NCBI GenBank assembly: GCA_964451305.1
Contig: CAYVHV010000012.1
Location: 24,039-88,038, forward strand
Reading direction: 5' to 3'
DNA length: 64,000 nucleotides
From: SHLQ01 sp964451305
GTDB taxonomy: Bacteria; Actinomycetota; Acidimicrobiia; Acidimicrobiales; SHLQ01
Below the pieces are notes generated by a model. It ran no database searches and was not told the DNA's origin. It saw only the letters and a program-made list of their open reading frames with translations. This document shows, piece after piece, positions 8,026 through 16,967 of this stretch (its first letter is position 1; each line of letters starts with the position of its first letter). Both the position numbers and the translations under genes were made by a program.

Positions 8026-8597
8026 TGCTCGATCACGTCTTCGCCGATGCCATCGGCGCACTCCGGTCGGCCCTCGAGCTTGCACTGCTCGAACGCCAAG
8101 CCGTCGAGGAACGTTTCACCACCGACGCCTTGCTTGGCGATACCCGCTGGGAAACCTCGTACAGCATCCCGGGCGAAGGCACGCCTCCTCGGGTACAAGC
8201 CGACATGACCCTGCTCTGGCCAACCTGGTCACAAACGGCGTATCGCAGCTGGTATCTCAGCGGAGAGCTAAGTGACATCCCAGCGATCGAAGCAGAAGTG
8301 GTGGCGCGAGCGCAGCGGCTCCCTGAGCCACCAGACCCGTCCATCGTCCTCGACATCGTCCCGGAAGTATCTCCGCTCATCGGCAACAACATCCTCGAAC
8401 GCGCAGAAGGTGCAACGGTCGAGACGATCTACGGCCACGACCTCACCCGTGCCGAGTACGCGATCGAGATCAGCTACTCAGGTGTTTTTGAGCTCCACGC
8501 GGATGTGCTTGCCGACGGCAACTTGCTCGACGAGATGTTCCAAGCCGCGGGAGGCTGGATTTCCAGCACCCTGGTACTGCTTTCCGATTCGGTCTAG
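8025..8597 (+). CDS. Hypothetical protein coupled to upp
   Basis: A 190-residue protein I do not recognise. It is soluble-looking, rich in acidic residues and Trp/Tyr in the middle (WETSYSIPGEG, LLWPTWSQTAYRSWYL), with no signal peptide or membrane helix. The start codon overlaps the upp stop by one base, so co-translation with upp is likely. A function in pyrimidine salvage cannot be inferred from sequence. It converges on the frameshifted hydrolase with only 4 bases between them. Confidence 0.7.
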   Translation: MLDHVFADAIGALRSALELALLERQAVEERFTTDALLGDTRWETSYSIPGEGTPPRVQADMTLLWPTWSQTAYRSWYLSGELSDIPAIEAEVVARAQRLPEPPDPSIVLDIVPEVSPLIGNNILERAEGATVETIYGHDLTRAEYAIEISYSGVFELHADVLADGNLLDEMFQAAGGWISSTLVLLSDSV

Positions 8598-8601
8598 AGC
8601 G

Positions 8602-9301
8602 TTAGGAATTCAGTCGCCCAGAGGTCGCGTCAAGCACGACTGGGTCCCCGGTTGCGACACTCTTCGTGAGCCCACGAGTGTTGGTTATCGACGGCACCTG
8701 GGCGAACTGGCTCGTGTGTTCGGCACTCAAGACGCCATCACCACTCCCCCAGAGCAACACGGACGGCTCCTCGATCGGCCCGAGCGAATTCCACCATGTC
8801 GGGGTCAACAGATCGAACATCACGCTGAACGCGTCGCACTCGACGTAGGCATCAAAGAAACGGTCGACGGTGTCCGAGGGAACGTCTGTGAAGCGGCGGC
8901 GGCCGACAGTCTTTGCCAACGGACTCGAGATCAGTGCCTTCGCAATCGCCCGAACCGGTTCGGGTCTCATGATCCTAGGGATCAGCCTCGTGTCGAGAGC
9001 CGGACCGACGAGCGAGTGAAAAAATGTAGCCGTCGGCCCAGCCAGTGGCTTGTGCAGCGCTGAGCAGAATCGAACCTCCGATCCCGTGGCCCATCACCAC
9101 CCGAGGGCGCGGCAGCGCGTTGACCTGCTCGATCAACGCCGCAGCGAAGTCGTCTACCGACAGGGTGGCGTTTGGCAATGGCGTGCCACCAAAACCGGGG
9201 AGTGTGATGGGCACGATCGTCACATCGTCTGATGGGTGAAGGTCCATCAGTTCAAACCGATGCAGGCTCCCCCGATTTCCCGGGATTACCGCAAGATGCA
9301 T
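8602..9301 (-). pseudogene. Alpha/beta hydrolase-fold protein, frameshifted and lacking catalytic Ser
   Basis: Two minus-strand frames make one alpha/beta-hydrolase-like protein. The N-terminal half (9301 to about 9020) has PITLPGFGGTPLP, the oxyanion and elbow region VVMGHGIGGSILL. The C-terminal half (about 9018 to 8602) has RFFDAYVECDAFSVMFDLL, the acid region LLWGSGDGVLSAEH and a poorly conserved tail. They join exactly if one base is removed from the six-A run at 9019-9024, giving GYIFHSLVGPAL across the junction and about 232 residues. The elbow is G-H-G-x-G-G, with Gly where the nucleophilic Ser belongs, and no clear catalytic His follows. It could be a decayed gene, a homopolymer sequencing error, or a non-catalytic member. 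Confidence 0.65.
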
Positions 9302-9332
9302 CTCATGACCTCACGCTCAAGAAACGTCAGAT

Positions 9333-10172
9333 CTATAGACCGGTGTGAATCTCCGGGAGGTCGTCAAAGACAGCGTCTCGCCCTTCGGCCTTCGCACCGA
9401 ACGATTCCATCATGTCCGCGGGCTGGAACATACCCGTCTGCCAGGTTGCGATGTAGTGGAGCGAGTCGGCAACGGTGTGGTCACGGGTGTAGTTGATCGT
9501 CTCTTTCGTTCCATGAATTGCGAGCGGCGACTTCGACGCTATCCGTGCTGCGATGTCCATCACGGCGTTGACCATGGTCTCCTGATCGGCGTACACCTCG
9601 TTGACCAGGCCCACTTCCTTCGCTCGTGCCGCTGGCATCCGATCGCCGGTGAAGGCCATCTCTCGGGCGATGCCTTCGGGGATGATCTTTGGCAGCCGCT
9701 GCAAGGTTCCGACATCGGCGGTCATGCCGATGTTGATCTCATGGATGCAGAACCACGAGTCCTCGGTCGCATAACGCATATCGCACGCCGTGATCATGTC
9801 GACCCCAGCGCCGACGACGCCCCCTTGAGTCGCCACGAGAACGGGCATCCGAGCCCGCTCCAGCGCGTTAAATGTCTCTTGTAGGTGCAGCACGTTGTAC
9901 CGGAAGACCGAACGAGCTCGGCCGACCTCGACGTCACCGTCGTCGTCGAGTGCCCCTCCGGTGAACACGCTGAGATCCATCCCAGCGGTGAAGTGTCTGC
10001 CGGTCGACGAGATGACGATGGCGCGTGCCGCACCCCGATTACTGATCTCATCGACGAGTTGAGGCAGTTCGCTCCAGAACTCGGGGATCATCGAGTTGAG
10101 TTCATCGGGTCGATTCAGCACGATGTGCGCAATAGAATCGGACTCGGTTACCTCAAAACACATGTTTCCCAT
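9333..10172 (-). CDS. Enoyl-CoA hydratase/isomerase family, dienoyl-CoA isomerase-like
   Basis: A 279-residue crotonase-fold protein. The first oxyanion segment RHFTAGMDLSVF and the second QGGVVGAGVDMITACDMRYAT are clear. The active-site stretch HEINIGMTADVGTLQRLPK carries Glu and Asp at the spacing of the delta3,5-delta2,4-dienoyl-CoA isomerases (ECH1: E...ADVGTLQR). It therefore probably moves double bonds during beta-oxidation of unsaturated fatty acids rather than hydrating. Substrate length is unknown. A second in-frame ATG lies 3 codons in. It follows the PfkB kinase gene by 9 bases on the same strand. Confidence 0.85.
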   Translation of the reverse strand: MGNMCFEVTESDSIAHIVLNRPDELNSMIPEFWSELPQLVDEISNRGAARAIVISSTGRHFTAGMDLSVFTGGALDDDGDVEVGRARSVFRYNVLHLQETFNALERARMPVLVATQGGVVGAGVDMITACDMRYATEDSWFCIHEINIGMTADVGTLQRLPKIIPEGIAREMAFTGDRMPAARAKEVGLVNEVYADQETMVNAVMDIAARIASKSPLAIHGTKETINYTRDHTVADSLHYIATWQTGMFQPADMMESFGAKAEGRDAVFDDLPEIHTGL

Positions 10173-10181
10173 GTCGGGAGA

Positions 10182-11159
10182 TTACTCGGCGCAGAAGTCC
10201 TTGAGTGACTGGAGCGGGCGCGCACCGATGTGGGTGATGATTTCAGCGGCTGCGCAGCTGCCCATCTGACCAGCAACATCGAGCGGCGCTCCGCTCGCTA
10301 ACCCGGCGAGAACACCAGCGGCATAGAGGTCACCAGCACCGGTGGTATCGACGCGCTTTTCAACCTCGACCACCGGAACACGAATCACGTCATCTTTGGT
10401 CACGATGATCGAACCATCGCGGCCTTGGGTGATGCACGCGGTTTCGGTGAGGTCCCGAACGCCAGCGATGAGCGCATCGTGATCTTCGGTACCGAGCAGC
10501 GAAACCACTTCGTCCTGGTTGCCGAAGAGCAACGTGACACGGTCAGCAATGAGCGAAAGCCACTCGTCTCGATGACGGTCGACCGCGAAAGGATCAGAAA
10601 GCGTGAGCGATGCGGTAACCCCGTTGTCCTTTGCGATATCCATCGCATGTCGGATTGCTTGCTTGGCCTCTTCGAGGTCCCACAAGTATCCCTCGCAGTA
10701 GAGGATCTTCGACCCAGCGACGAGGCCCTCATCGATATCGCTTTTCGTCAACCTCGAGCTTGCCCCCAGGAACGTGTTCATCGTGCGCTCACCATCGGGG
10801 GTGACCTGAATCAAACAGCGCGCCGTTGCTGGCCCAGCGTTCGCCGGGGCGACATCGAACTGGACCCCGGTATCGCGAATTCCTTGGACGAACGCATCGC
10901 CGAGTTCGTCGTCTCGAATCTTGCCGACATAGGCAGCGCCGATCCCGAACGACGCGACTCCGACCATCGTGTTGGCTGCGGAGCCGCCGGATTCCTTCAG
11001 CCCATCGGGCATGAGAGCGGTGAGCGTTTCGGCACGTGGTTCATCGATGAGCGTCATCGATCCACGGTTGAGGTCATGGTCCGCAATGAAGCTGTTGGGT
11101 ACCTGACCGATCACGTCGACGATGGCGTTACCGACGCCAACCACATCTGCAGTACTCAT
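10182..11159 (-). CDS. PfkB-family carbohydrate/nucleoside kinase (adenosine kinase-like)
   Basis: A 325-residue PfkB-fold kinase. PfkB signature 1 is represented by KESGGSAANTMVGVASFG and signature 2 by DTTGAGDLYAAGVLAG, which contains the catalytic Asp (GAGD). N-terminal VVGVGNAIVDVIGQV and FLGASSRLT are typical of the adenosine kinase/sugar kinase branch seen in many proteobacteria and actinobacteria. The substrate (adenosine, ribose or another sugar) cannot be fixed from sequence. It is divergent from the aminopeptidase gene with 118 bases between them. Confidence 0.85.
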   Translation of the reverse strand: MSTADVVGVGNAIVDVIGQVPNSFIADHDLNRGSMTLIDEPRAETLTALMPDGLKESGGSAANTMVGVASFGIGAAYVGKIRDDELGDAFVQGIRDTGVQFDVAPANAGPATARCLIQVTPDGERTMNTFLGASSRLTKSDIDEGLVAGSKILYCEGYLWDLEEAKQAIRHAMDIAKDNGVTASLTLSDPFAVDRHRDEWLSLIADRVTLLFGNQDEVVSLLGTEDHDALIAGVRDLTETACITQGRDGSIIVTKDDVIRVPVVEVEKRVDTTGAGDLYAAGVLAGLASGAPLDVAGQMGSCAAAEIITHIGARPLQSLKDFCAE

Positions 11160-11277
11160 TTACTCGTCTCCTCGACGCCTTGGCACGGCCTCCGAAGGTA
11201 CCATTCTGACCTCCGACCTCCACCATTCGCTCCCGGGTACATCGTCTGTCGATCCGGACCGCTCAATAAGGAAATCA

Positions 11278-13776
11278 ATGGCTCATCGCTTGCCCCGCAC
11301 GATCCTTCCCGTTTCGTACAACGTCGAGATCCAACCCGACCTCGTCAGCCATTCCTTTCGTGGAGCTGTCACGGCGACGTGCGAGGTCGTCGAGGCAACG
11401 AACGAGCTGCGCTGCAACGTTGCCGACCTCACATTGAGTGATGTGACCATCGATGGCAAAGCGGTCTCCTTCACGATCGATGACGAATCCGAACAACTTG
11501 TGATCGACTTGGGAGCGGAACGAGCGCTGGGACCACTGACGTTCGCTGCATCATTCGAGGGAGAACTCAACGACGCTCTGAAGGGGTTCTATCGCTCGAC
11601 CTTTACCGACGATGACGACGTCGAGCACACGATTGCGACAACACAGTTTCAGTCAACCGACGCTCGCCGAGCCTTCCCGTGTTGGGACGAGCCGGACATG
11701 AAGGCAACCTTCGAAATTACGCTCGTCGTCGACCCACGATTCACTGCGGTAAGCAACGGGGCCGAAGTCTCGCGGGAAGACCGCGATGACGGACTCGTCG
11801 CGATCGGCTTTGCCGAAACGATGAAGATGTCGACGTATCTCGTCGCCTTCGTCGTCGGCCCGCTCGAGATCTCAGAGCCCGCCTTCCACCGCGATGTGCC
11901 GATCCGCATCGTGCATCGTCCAGGTCAAGGCCACCTGACCGGGTTCGCGCTCGAGGTCGCAGTTCATGCCCTTGCCTACTTCGAGGACTACTACGGGATC
12001 CCCTACCCCGCGGACAAGCTCGACATGATCGCGCTGCCCGACTTCGCGATGGGCGCAATGGAGAACTTGGGGTGTGTCACCTACCGAGAGATCCTGCTCC
12101 TCGTCGATCCCGACGCTGCGACCCAACCCGAACTTCAGAACGTCGCCGATGTGATCAACCATGAGCTCGCACACATGTGGTTTGGCGATCTGGTCACGAT
12201 GGGATGGTGGAATGGCATCTGGCTGAACGAGGCGTTCGCAACCTTCATGGAGATGAAGGCGACCGACGATCACCGTCCTGAATGGATGCGTTGGACGAGC
12301 TTTGGAATCAGCCGTTCTGCAGCGTTCGACATCGACAGTCTCGAAGCCACCCGCCCTATCGAGTTCCCGGTCGTATCACCCGAAGACGCCGAAGGCATGT
12401 TCGACCTGCTCACCTACGAAAAGGGGGCGGCGGTTGTTCGTATGCTCGAACAATGGCTTGGCGAAGAAACGTTCCGAGAGGGCATCCGCCACTACCTCGC
12501 AACCCACGCCTACGGGAACACCGAGACCCATCACCTGTGGGATGCACTCGAGCATATCTCGGGTCGGCCGGTCACCGCTGCAATGGAGACGTGGATCTTC
12601 CAAGGCGGGTACCCGGTCATCGAGGTGACCGCGGGTGAGCTACACCAGCGTCGATTTACCTACACCGGAAAGGGCGAAGCGCAGACGTGGTCGGTTCCAG
12701 TGCAATTGCGGACGACGTCGGGAGATGTCCACACCGTGGAAGTCCACGAAGACACCGCCGAGCTTCCGGTGCCCGAATCGAGTGTCGCGACATACAACCA
12801 CTCGGGCAACGGCTTCTTCCGAGTAAAGGTCCCACGCGAACAGCTGAAGGCCTACGGCGCAAGCGGCGTTGAGGGCCTCGCCCCCGTCGAACGTTTCGGA
12901 CTGCTCGACGATTCGTGGACGTTGACCCTCGCCGGCGAAGTCGACCTCGCCGACTACCTCGCGCTCATCGGTGGATATTCGACCGAGACCGATGTATCGG
13001 TGTGGCAGCGTGCGATCGGTTCGTTGAGCTTCATCGATCACGTCGCATCGGACTCGGACCGGGCCGCGCTGGGCACCATGATCAATGCACTCATCGCTCC
13101 GACGCGAGACAAACTCGGTACTGAGCCGCCGGCAGGTGAGTCACCTCGAGACGGGCAGTTGCGCGGTTCGCTGTTCGCTGCGGCAGGCACGCTCACCGCC
13201 GACGGTTCAGACACTCGAAATACGGCGATCGCGTTTGCCCGCGAGATCCTTGCGGCCGACGCCCCCGATGCCGAGCTGCGAAGCGCTGCGGTGAAGATCG
13301 TGGCGGCCAACGGCACCGACGACGACTTTGCGACATTCCGCTCTGGATTCGAAACCGCTTCTACTCCCCAAGATGAGATCCGTAACCTCTACGCGTTGCC
13401 CGCCTTCCCCAGTTCGACCCATATCGACACGGTTGTATCGATGGCGCTCGACGGGTCGATCCGCACACAGAACGCGCCGTTCGTTCTCGCTCAAGCATTG
13501 ATGAGCCGCGACCACGGTGCGGCCACGTGGGACCGGATCAGTCGCAGCTGGGACGATGTCAACGAACAGTTCCCGTCAAATACGATCGTGCGCATGCTGA
13601 CCGGCATCCGCTGGCTGACCAACGAAGACACCCGTACATTGGTACGAGACTTCTTTACCGACCGCGAGATCCCACAGGGTCAAAAGCAGCTCGATCAGCA
13701 CCTCGAACGCCTCGATGTCAACGCTGCATTTCAGACTCGCGTGCAACAGAACCTACAGGCAGCACTTCAGCGTTGA
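11278..13776 (+). CDS. M1 family zinc aminopeptidase
   Basis: An 832-residue aminopeptidase of the puromycin-sensitive/ERAP-like branch. GAMEN exopeptidase motif (FAMGAMENLGCVTYRE) is near residue 258. The zinc site HELAHMWFGDLVT (His295, Glu296, His299) is followed 18 residues later by the third ligand Glu318 in WLNEAFATF. A long alpha-helical ERAP1_C-like domain occupies the second half. No signal peptide is seen, so it is probably cytoplasmic and trims peptides. The ATG at 11278 follows an AAGGAAA ribosome-binding site; the open frame further upstream lacks family similarity. Its TGA overlaps the TTG start of the metallophosphoesterase. Confidence 0.93.
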   Translation: MAHRLPRTILPVSYNVEIQPDLVSHSFRGAVTATCEVVEATNELRCNVADLTLSDVTIDGKAVSFTIDDESEQLVIDLGAERALGPLTFAASFEGELNDALKGFYRSTFTDDDDVEHTIATTQFQSTDARRAFPCWDEPDMKATFEITLVVDPRFTAVSNGAEVSREDRDDGLVAIGFAETMKMSTYLVAFVVGPLEISEPAFHRDVPIRIVHRPGQGHLTGFALEVAVHALAYFEDYYGIPYPADKLDMIALPDFAMGAMENLGCVTYREILLLVDPDAATQPELQNVADVINHELAHMWFGDLVTMGWWNGIWLNEAFATFMEMKATDDHRPEWMRWTSFGISRSAAFDIDSLEATRPIEFPVVSPEDAEGMFDLLTYEKGAAVVRMLEQWLGEETFREGIRHYLATHAYGNTETHHLWDALEHISGRPVTAAMETWIFQGGYPVIEVTAGELHQRRFTYTGKGEAQTWSVPVQLRTTSGDVHTVEVHEDTAELPVPESSVATYNHSGNGFFRVKVPREQLKAYGASGVEGLAPVERFGLLDDSWTLTLAGEVDLADYLALIGGYSTETDVSVWQRAIGSLSFIDHVASDSDRAALGTMINALIAPTRDKLGTEPPAGESPRDGQLRGSLFAAAGTLTADGSDTRNTAIAFAREILAADAPDAELRSAAVKIVAANGTDDDFATFRSGFETASTPQDEIRNLYALPAFPSSTHIDTVVSMALDGSIRTQNAPFVLAQALMSRDHGAATWDRISRSWDDVNEQFPSNTIVRMLTGIRWLTNEDTRTLVRDFFTDREIPQGQKQLDQHLERLDVNAAFQTRVQQNLQAALQR

Positions 13777-14921
13777 GCACTCCCGCCCGAAGGCTCCGGC
13801 CACCATTTTCATCACTCGACGAGCACGAGGTCTTTGCCGTCGAAGCCGAAGACGTCCAGCTATGTGTTCGATCGAGCTCAGACGAGGTCGTGGTGGCCGT
13901 TGCTGGTCAGCGGGTAGCGGCGAGAACCCAAGACGGTGTTGCCGTCGTGTCGATCGGTGATTTGCACCCAAATACGACCTATGTGGCATCGCTCGAAACC
14001 GGTCGAGGCGACCGCGCTGCACAGCTTTCGTTCACGACGCGGCCCGCTCTCTTGGGAGCCACCACCAAGTTCGCCACCATCTCCGACGTTCATCTCGGAG
14101 CAACCGACTTTGGTGGCGCACCTTCGGTCTCCGAACCTGCAGGAACCACTCCGCCGTTCGCGTTACGTTGCGCCGCTGCGGCGGTGAGCGAAGCGATTGC
14201 GTGGGGTGCAGAAGCACTTCTCATCAAAGGCGACCTCACCGATACCGGATCGGATGAAGACTGGGGACTCGCACACGAGCTCCTCGACGATCTTCCAATA
14301 CCGGTAATGGCGACGTGGGGAAACCACGACGTGTGGAAGACCCGCGACATCGATCCAAGCGACGCTGCCAGGACGTTCTCGTTTGCGTCGGGCCCCGTCA
14401 TCACCGCCGAACTTGGCCCGATCCGAATCGTGCTCGCTGACACGTCGATGCCGGACAAAGGAATGGGTGACCTCGCCCAACACGCCGACCAGATGCTCCA
14501 GTACGCCGATACCGATCGGCCGGTCTTCCTCGGCATTCATCACAACATCATGCGGACACCGGTCCCGTGGTTCTGGCCAGCGGGCATTCCATCGACCAAC
14601 GCCGCACCGGTGCTCGCCGAACTTGCCCGAGTGAACCCCAACACGTTCATTAGCTCAGGGCACACCCATCGCAATCGACGCCACCATGTCGGCCCAAACC
14701 GTGGGCTCACCTTTACCGAGGTCTCCGCAACAGCGGACTATCCCGGTGCCTGGGCCGGCTATGAGGTCTCCGAAGACATGATTCGCCAGACGGTCCGCCG
14801 TACCGCAGCACCCGAAGCGCTCAACTGGAGCGAGCGTCACCGAAGCGCCATCAACGGCGTCTGGGCCCGTTGGGCCCAAGGTCGCCTCGATGACCGTTGC
14901 GTAGACGTGGCGATCACCTAG
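13773..14921 (+). CDS. Calcineurin-like metallophosphoesterase
   Basis: A 382-residue protein. An N-terminal beta-rich, fibronectin-like region (residues 10-85) precedes a metallophosphoesterase domain with all five metal-binding blocks: ATISDVHLGA, LLIKGDLTDTG, TWGNHDVW, LGIHHN and SSGHTHRN. Such enzymes hydrolyse phosphodiesters or phosphomonoesters. The start is a TTG whose last two bases are part of the upstream TGA stop (TTGA), the only start consistent with the family N-terminus, so it is coupled to the aminopeptidase. No export signal is apparent. Confidence 0.82.
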   Translation: MSTPARRLRPPFSSLDEHEVFAVEAEDVQLCVRSSSDEVVVAVAGQRVAARTQDGVAVVSIGDLHPNTTYVASLETGRGDRAAQLSFTTRPALLGATTKFATISDVHLGATDFGGAPSVSEPAGTTPPFALRCAAAAVSEAIAWGAEALLIKGDLTDTGSDEDWGLAHELLDDLPIPVMATWGNHDVWKTRDIDPSDAARTFSFASGPVITAELGPIRIVLADTSMPDKGMGDLAQHADQMLQYADTDRPVFLGIHHNIMRTPVPWFWPAGIPSTNAAPVLAELARVNPNTFISSGHTHRNRRHHVGPNRGLTFTEVSATADYPGAWAGYEVSEDMIRQTVRRTAAPEALNWSERHRSAINGVWARWAQGRLDDRCVDVAIT

Positions 14922-14999
14922 ATCGGCATACCGCGCCGATGCCACAAACGCTCGTCGGCAGCGGCCGAAGAATCCCCCTAGTGGCTAATCTCACCGAGT

Positions 15000-16259
15000 A
15001 TGAACTTTGACCTATCGGCAATCGAGCTCCGGGTGATGTGTGCGTTGGCGGAAAAAGAGTCGACGACACCGGATCAGTATCCGCTGAGCACGAACGCCCT
15101 TCGCTCGGCGTGCAATCAAAAGACGAGCCGCGATCCAATCACCGATGTCTCCGAAGCCGACATCGAATCAACCATCTTGTCGTTACGAGAGCGCGGTCTC
15201 GTTCGCAGCCTGAAACCGACAGGTTCGCGGAGTTGGAAACATCGCCAAACCCTGCCCGAAGTCCTTCCGCTCACCGACGGCGAGTTGGCGCTGGTGACCG
15301 TGCTTGGGTTGCGCGGTCCGCAAACTCCTGGTGAACTCCGCCAGCGCACCGAGCGCATTTCCTCCTTCGAATCGGTCGAAGAATTAGAGGGCACACTCCA
15401 GGGTCTCGCGAACCGGGACAACCCTGTCGTAGAGAACCTCGGACGCGAGCCCGGCCAAAGCCAAGACCGCTGGATGCATCGTCTAAGCAGCGACACCCAA
15501 AGTCCTCAGCAGGGTCGCCAGCGCGTGATGGCAGCGGAGTTCGCTGCACTGCACGAGTCGGGATTCTTTGCGCTCCCCAACCCGTGGGACCTCATGTCGG
15601 CCAAAGCCATGGAGGCTGCCGGTGCCAAAGCGGTCGCGACGAGTAGCGCTGCGTTAGCCGCAGTTCTCGGCAAGGATGACTATGGGATCGAGCGCTCCGA
15701 GCTGGTCGACCATGTCGCTCAACTCGCGGAACACCTCTCCATCCCGGTACACGTCGATAGCGAACAGCTCTTCCCGAACGACCCCGGTGGTATTGCCGAG
15801 ACGGTTCGACTGCTCGCAGGCGCGGGAGCGGCGGGGGTCTCTATTGAAGACTTTGATCCCGCAACCGAATCGATCATCGATCGGTCAGCGGCCATCGAGG
15901 CCGTCACCGAAGCTGTCGACGCGTGTCGTCAGCATCATCTCGTGCTCACCGCGCGCCATGAGAGTCACCTCTATGGTCCTGCCTCGCTCGACGAAACCAT
16001 CGAGTGTTTATCGGCATATGCCGACGCCGGCGCGGACTGTGTGTACGCCCCAGGCCTCACCGACACGGACGAGATCCAACGGCTGGTTGAAAACGTTGGG
16101 GCGCCGGTCAACGTGCTGGCGTTACCCGACGCTCCAGAAAGCGAGTTCCTCGAGTTGATTGGCGTTCGCCGAGCATCCACGGGATCGCTGCTGTTCCGAA
16201 ACGTCGAACGAACTATGGTGGCGGCGATAACCAACTTCCTCGGAAACGGATCACTATGA
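15000..16259 (+). CDS. Fusion of DUF480/YceH winged-helix domain and PEP mutase/isocitrate-lyase-like domain
   Basis: A 419-residue two-domain protein. Residues 1-165 match DUF480 (YceH): LSAIELRVMCALAEKESTTPDQYPLSTNAL, then a second winged-helix unit with GPQTPGELRQRTERI and RWMHRL. Residues about 175-415 match the ICL/PEP mutase superfamily: FFALPNPWDLMSAKAMEAAGAKAVATSS, the metal region VHVDSEQLFPNDPGG (Asp and Glu kept, rest unlike the common DxDxGYG), GVSIEDF, ARHESHLYG and CVYAPGL. The two normally occur as separate proteins. The frame is continuous, with no internal stop. The substrate is unknown. Its stop overlaps the next start by 4 bases (ATGA). Confidence 0.82.
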   Translation: MNFDLSAIELRVMCALAEKESTTPDQYPLSTNALRSACNQKTSRDPITDVSEADIESTILSLRERGLVRSLKPTGSRSWKHRQTLPEVLPLTDGELALVTVLGLRGPQTPGELRQRTERISSFESVEELEGTLQGLANRDNPVVENLGREPGQSQDRWMHRLSSDTQSPQQGRQRVMAAEFAALHESGFFALPNPWDLMSAKAMEAAGAKAVATSSAALAAVLGKDDYGIERSELVDHVAQLAEHLSIPVHVDSEQLFPNDPGGIAETVRLLAGAGAAGVSIEDFDPATESIIDRSAAIEAVTEAVDACRQHHLVLTARHESHLYGPASLDETIECLSAYADAGADCVYAPGLTDTDEIQRLVENVGAPVNVLALPDAPESEFLELIGVRRASTGSLLFRNVERTMVAAITNFLGNGSL

Positions 16260-16906
16260 CCACCACCGATAGCGACGAAACTCCCGCTCGGCCCGTTCAC
16301 CTGACCGTCTATTCGGACTTTCTCTGACCGTGGTGCTACGTCGGGACCGTGCGTCTCGACAAGCTGCAAGAACAGATGGGTGACCGAATCACCGTCGAGT
16401 GGAAGTCCTTTCTATTGCGAGCGGAGCCAAAGACGGACGATCACGATGCGTTCGTCGAGTACACAACGTCGTGGCTGCGCCCGGCCGAGATGGAGGCCGA
16501 AGCACACTTCACCGTCTGGGCGAGTGCCGAAAGCCAACCCGATTCGAGCATTCCGGCCCAGGTCGCGTTCAAAACTGTCGAGGCGATCGCTCCCGAGCTC
16601 GCCAAGCCGTTCCACGACCGGCTGATGACCGCATACTTCACCGAGAACCGCAATATCTCAAATAGCGACGTCCTCATGGAACTCGCTGGCGACGTGGGGG
16701 TCGATACCGCCGCTCTTGAAGAAGCGGGCCGAAGCCGCCGTGACGAGTTCACTCAGCTCGTGATCGACGAACACAACAGCGCAATGTCCCACAACGTCAC
16801 CGGGATACCCACCGTGCTGTTTGAGAATCAGTTCCCCGTGCCGGGCGCGCAACCGCTCGCCGCATATGTGGACATCGTCGAACGGATCGAAGCGCACTTC
16901 GCGTAG
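16256..16906 (+). CDS. DsbA/FrnE-like oxidoreductase, candidate selenoprotein (UPWC motif)
   Basis: Starting at the ATG that overlaps the previous stop (ATGA), the frame reads HLTVYSDFL, then TGA (16325-16327, codon 24), then PWCYVG, and stays open to 16906 (216 residues). FrnE-type DsbA relatives have DFxCPWCYVG here, so the TGA replaces the first active-site Cys, as Sec does in UxxC redox proteins. The later thioredoxin-fold element ITG-type cis-Pro loop is present as VTGIPTVLFENQFPVPGAQ. An 8-bp stem with a 5-base loop begins 12 bases after the TGA (see SECIS entry). No good alternative start exists: a GTG at 16349 would remove the active site. Alternatives are a nonsense mutation or a sequencing error. 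Confidence 0.75.
16340..16360 (+). promoter_or_regulatory. Candidate bacterial SECIS hairpin
   Basis: Bases 16340-16347 pair with 16353-16360 over 8 base pairs (seven Watson-Crick, one G-U), enclosing the pentaloop CGUGC at 16348-16352. The loop begins 20 bases after the in-frame TGA and has G as its second base. Both fit published bacterial SECIS rules (apical loop 16-37 bases from UGA, G among the first two loop bases). It lies inside the coding sequence, as bacterial SECIS elements do. Confidence 0.65.
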
Positions 16907-16967
16907 CTGTGACCTGACCTGCTCGCGAGCGTTGACTACGGTGTGGCTGAACCGGCGGCTTTGACAC

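Noticed and set aside
11122..11277. N-terminal extension of the M1 aminopeptidase
   Set aside because: It would overlap the divergent PfkB gene, and a good ribosome-binding site precedes the ATG at 11278.
16349..16906. Shorter DsbA-like protein starting at GTG 16349
   Set aside because: This start would omit the first strand and the redox motif; the upstream ATG with an in-frame TGA explains the family alignment better.
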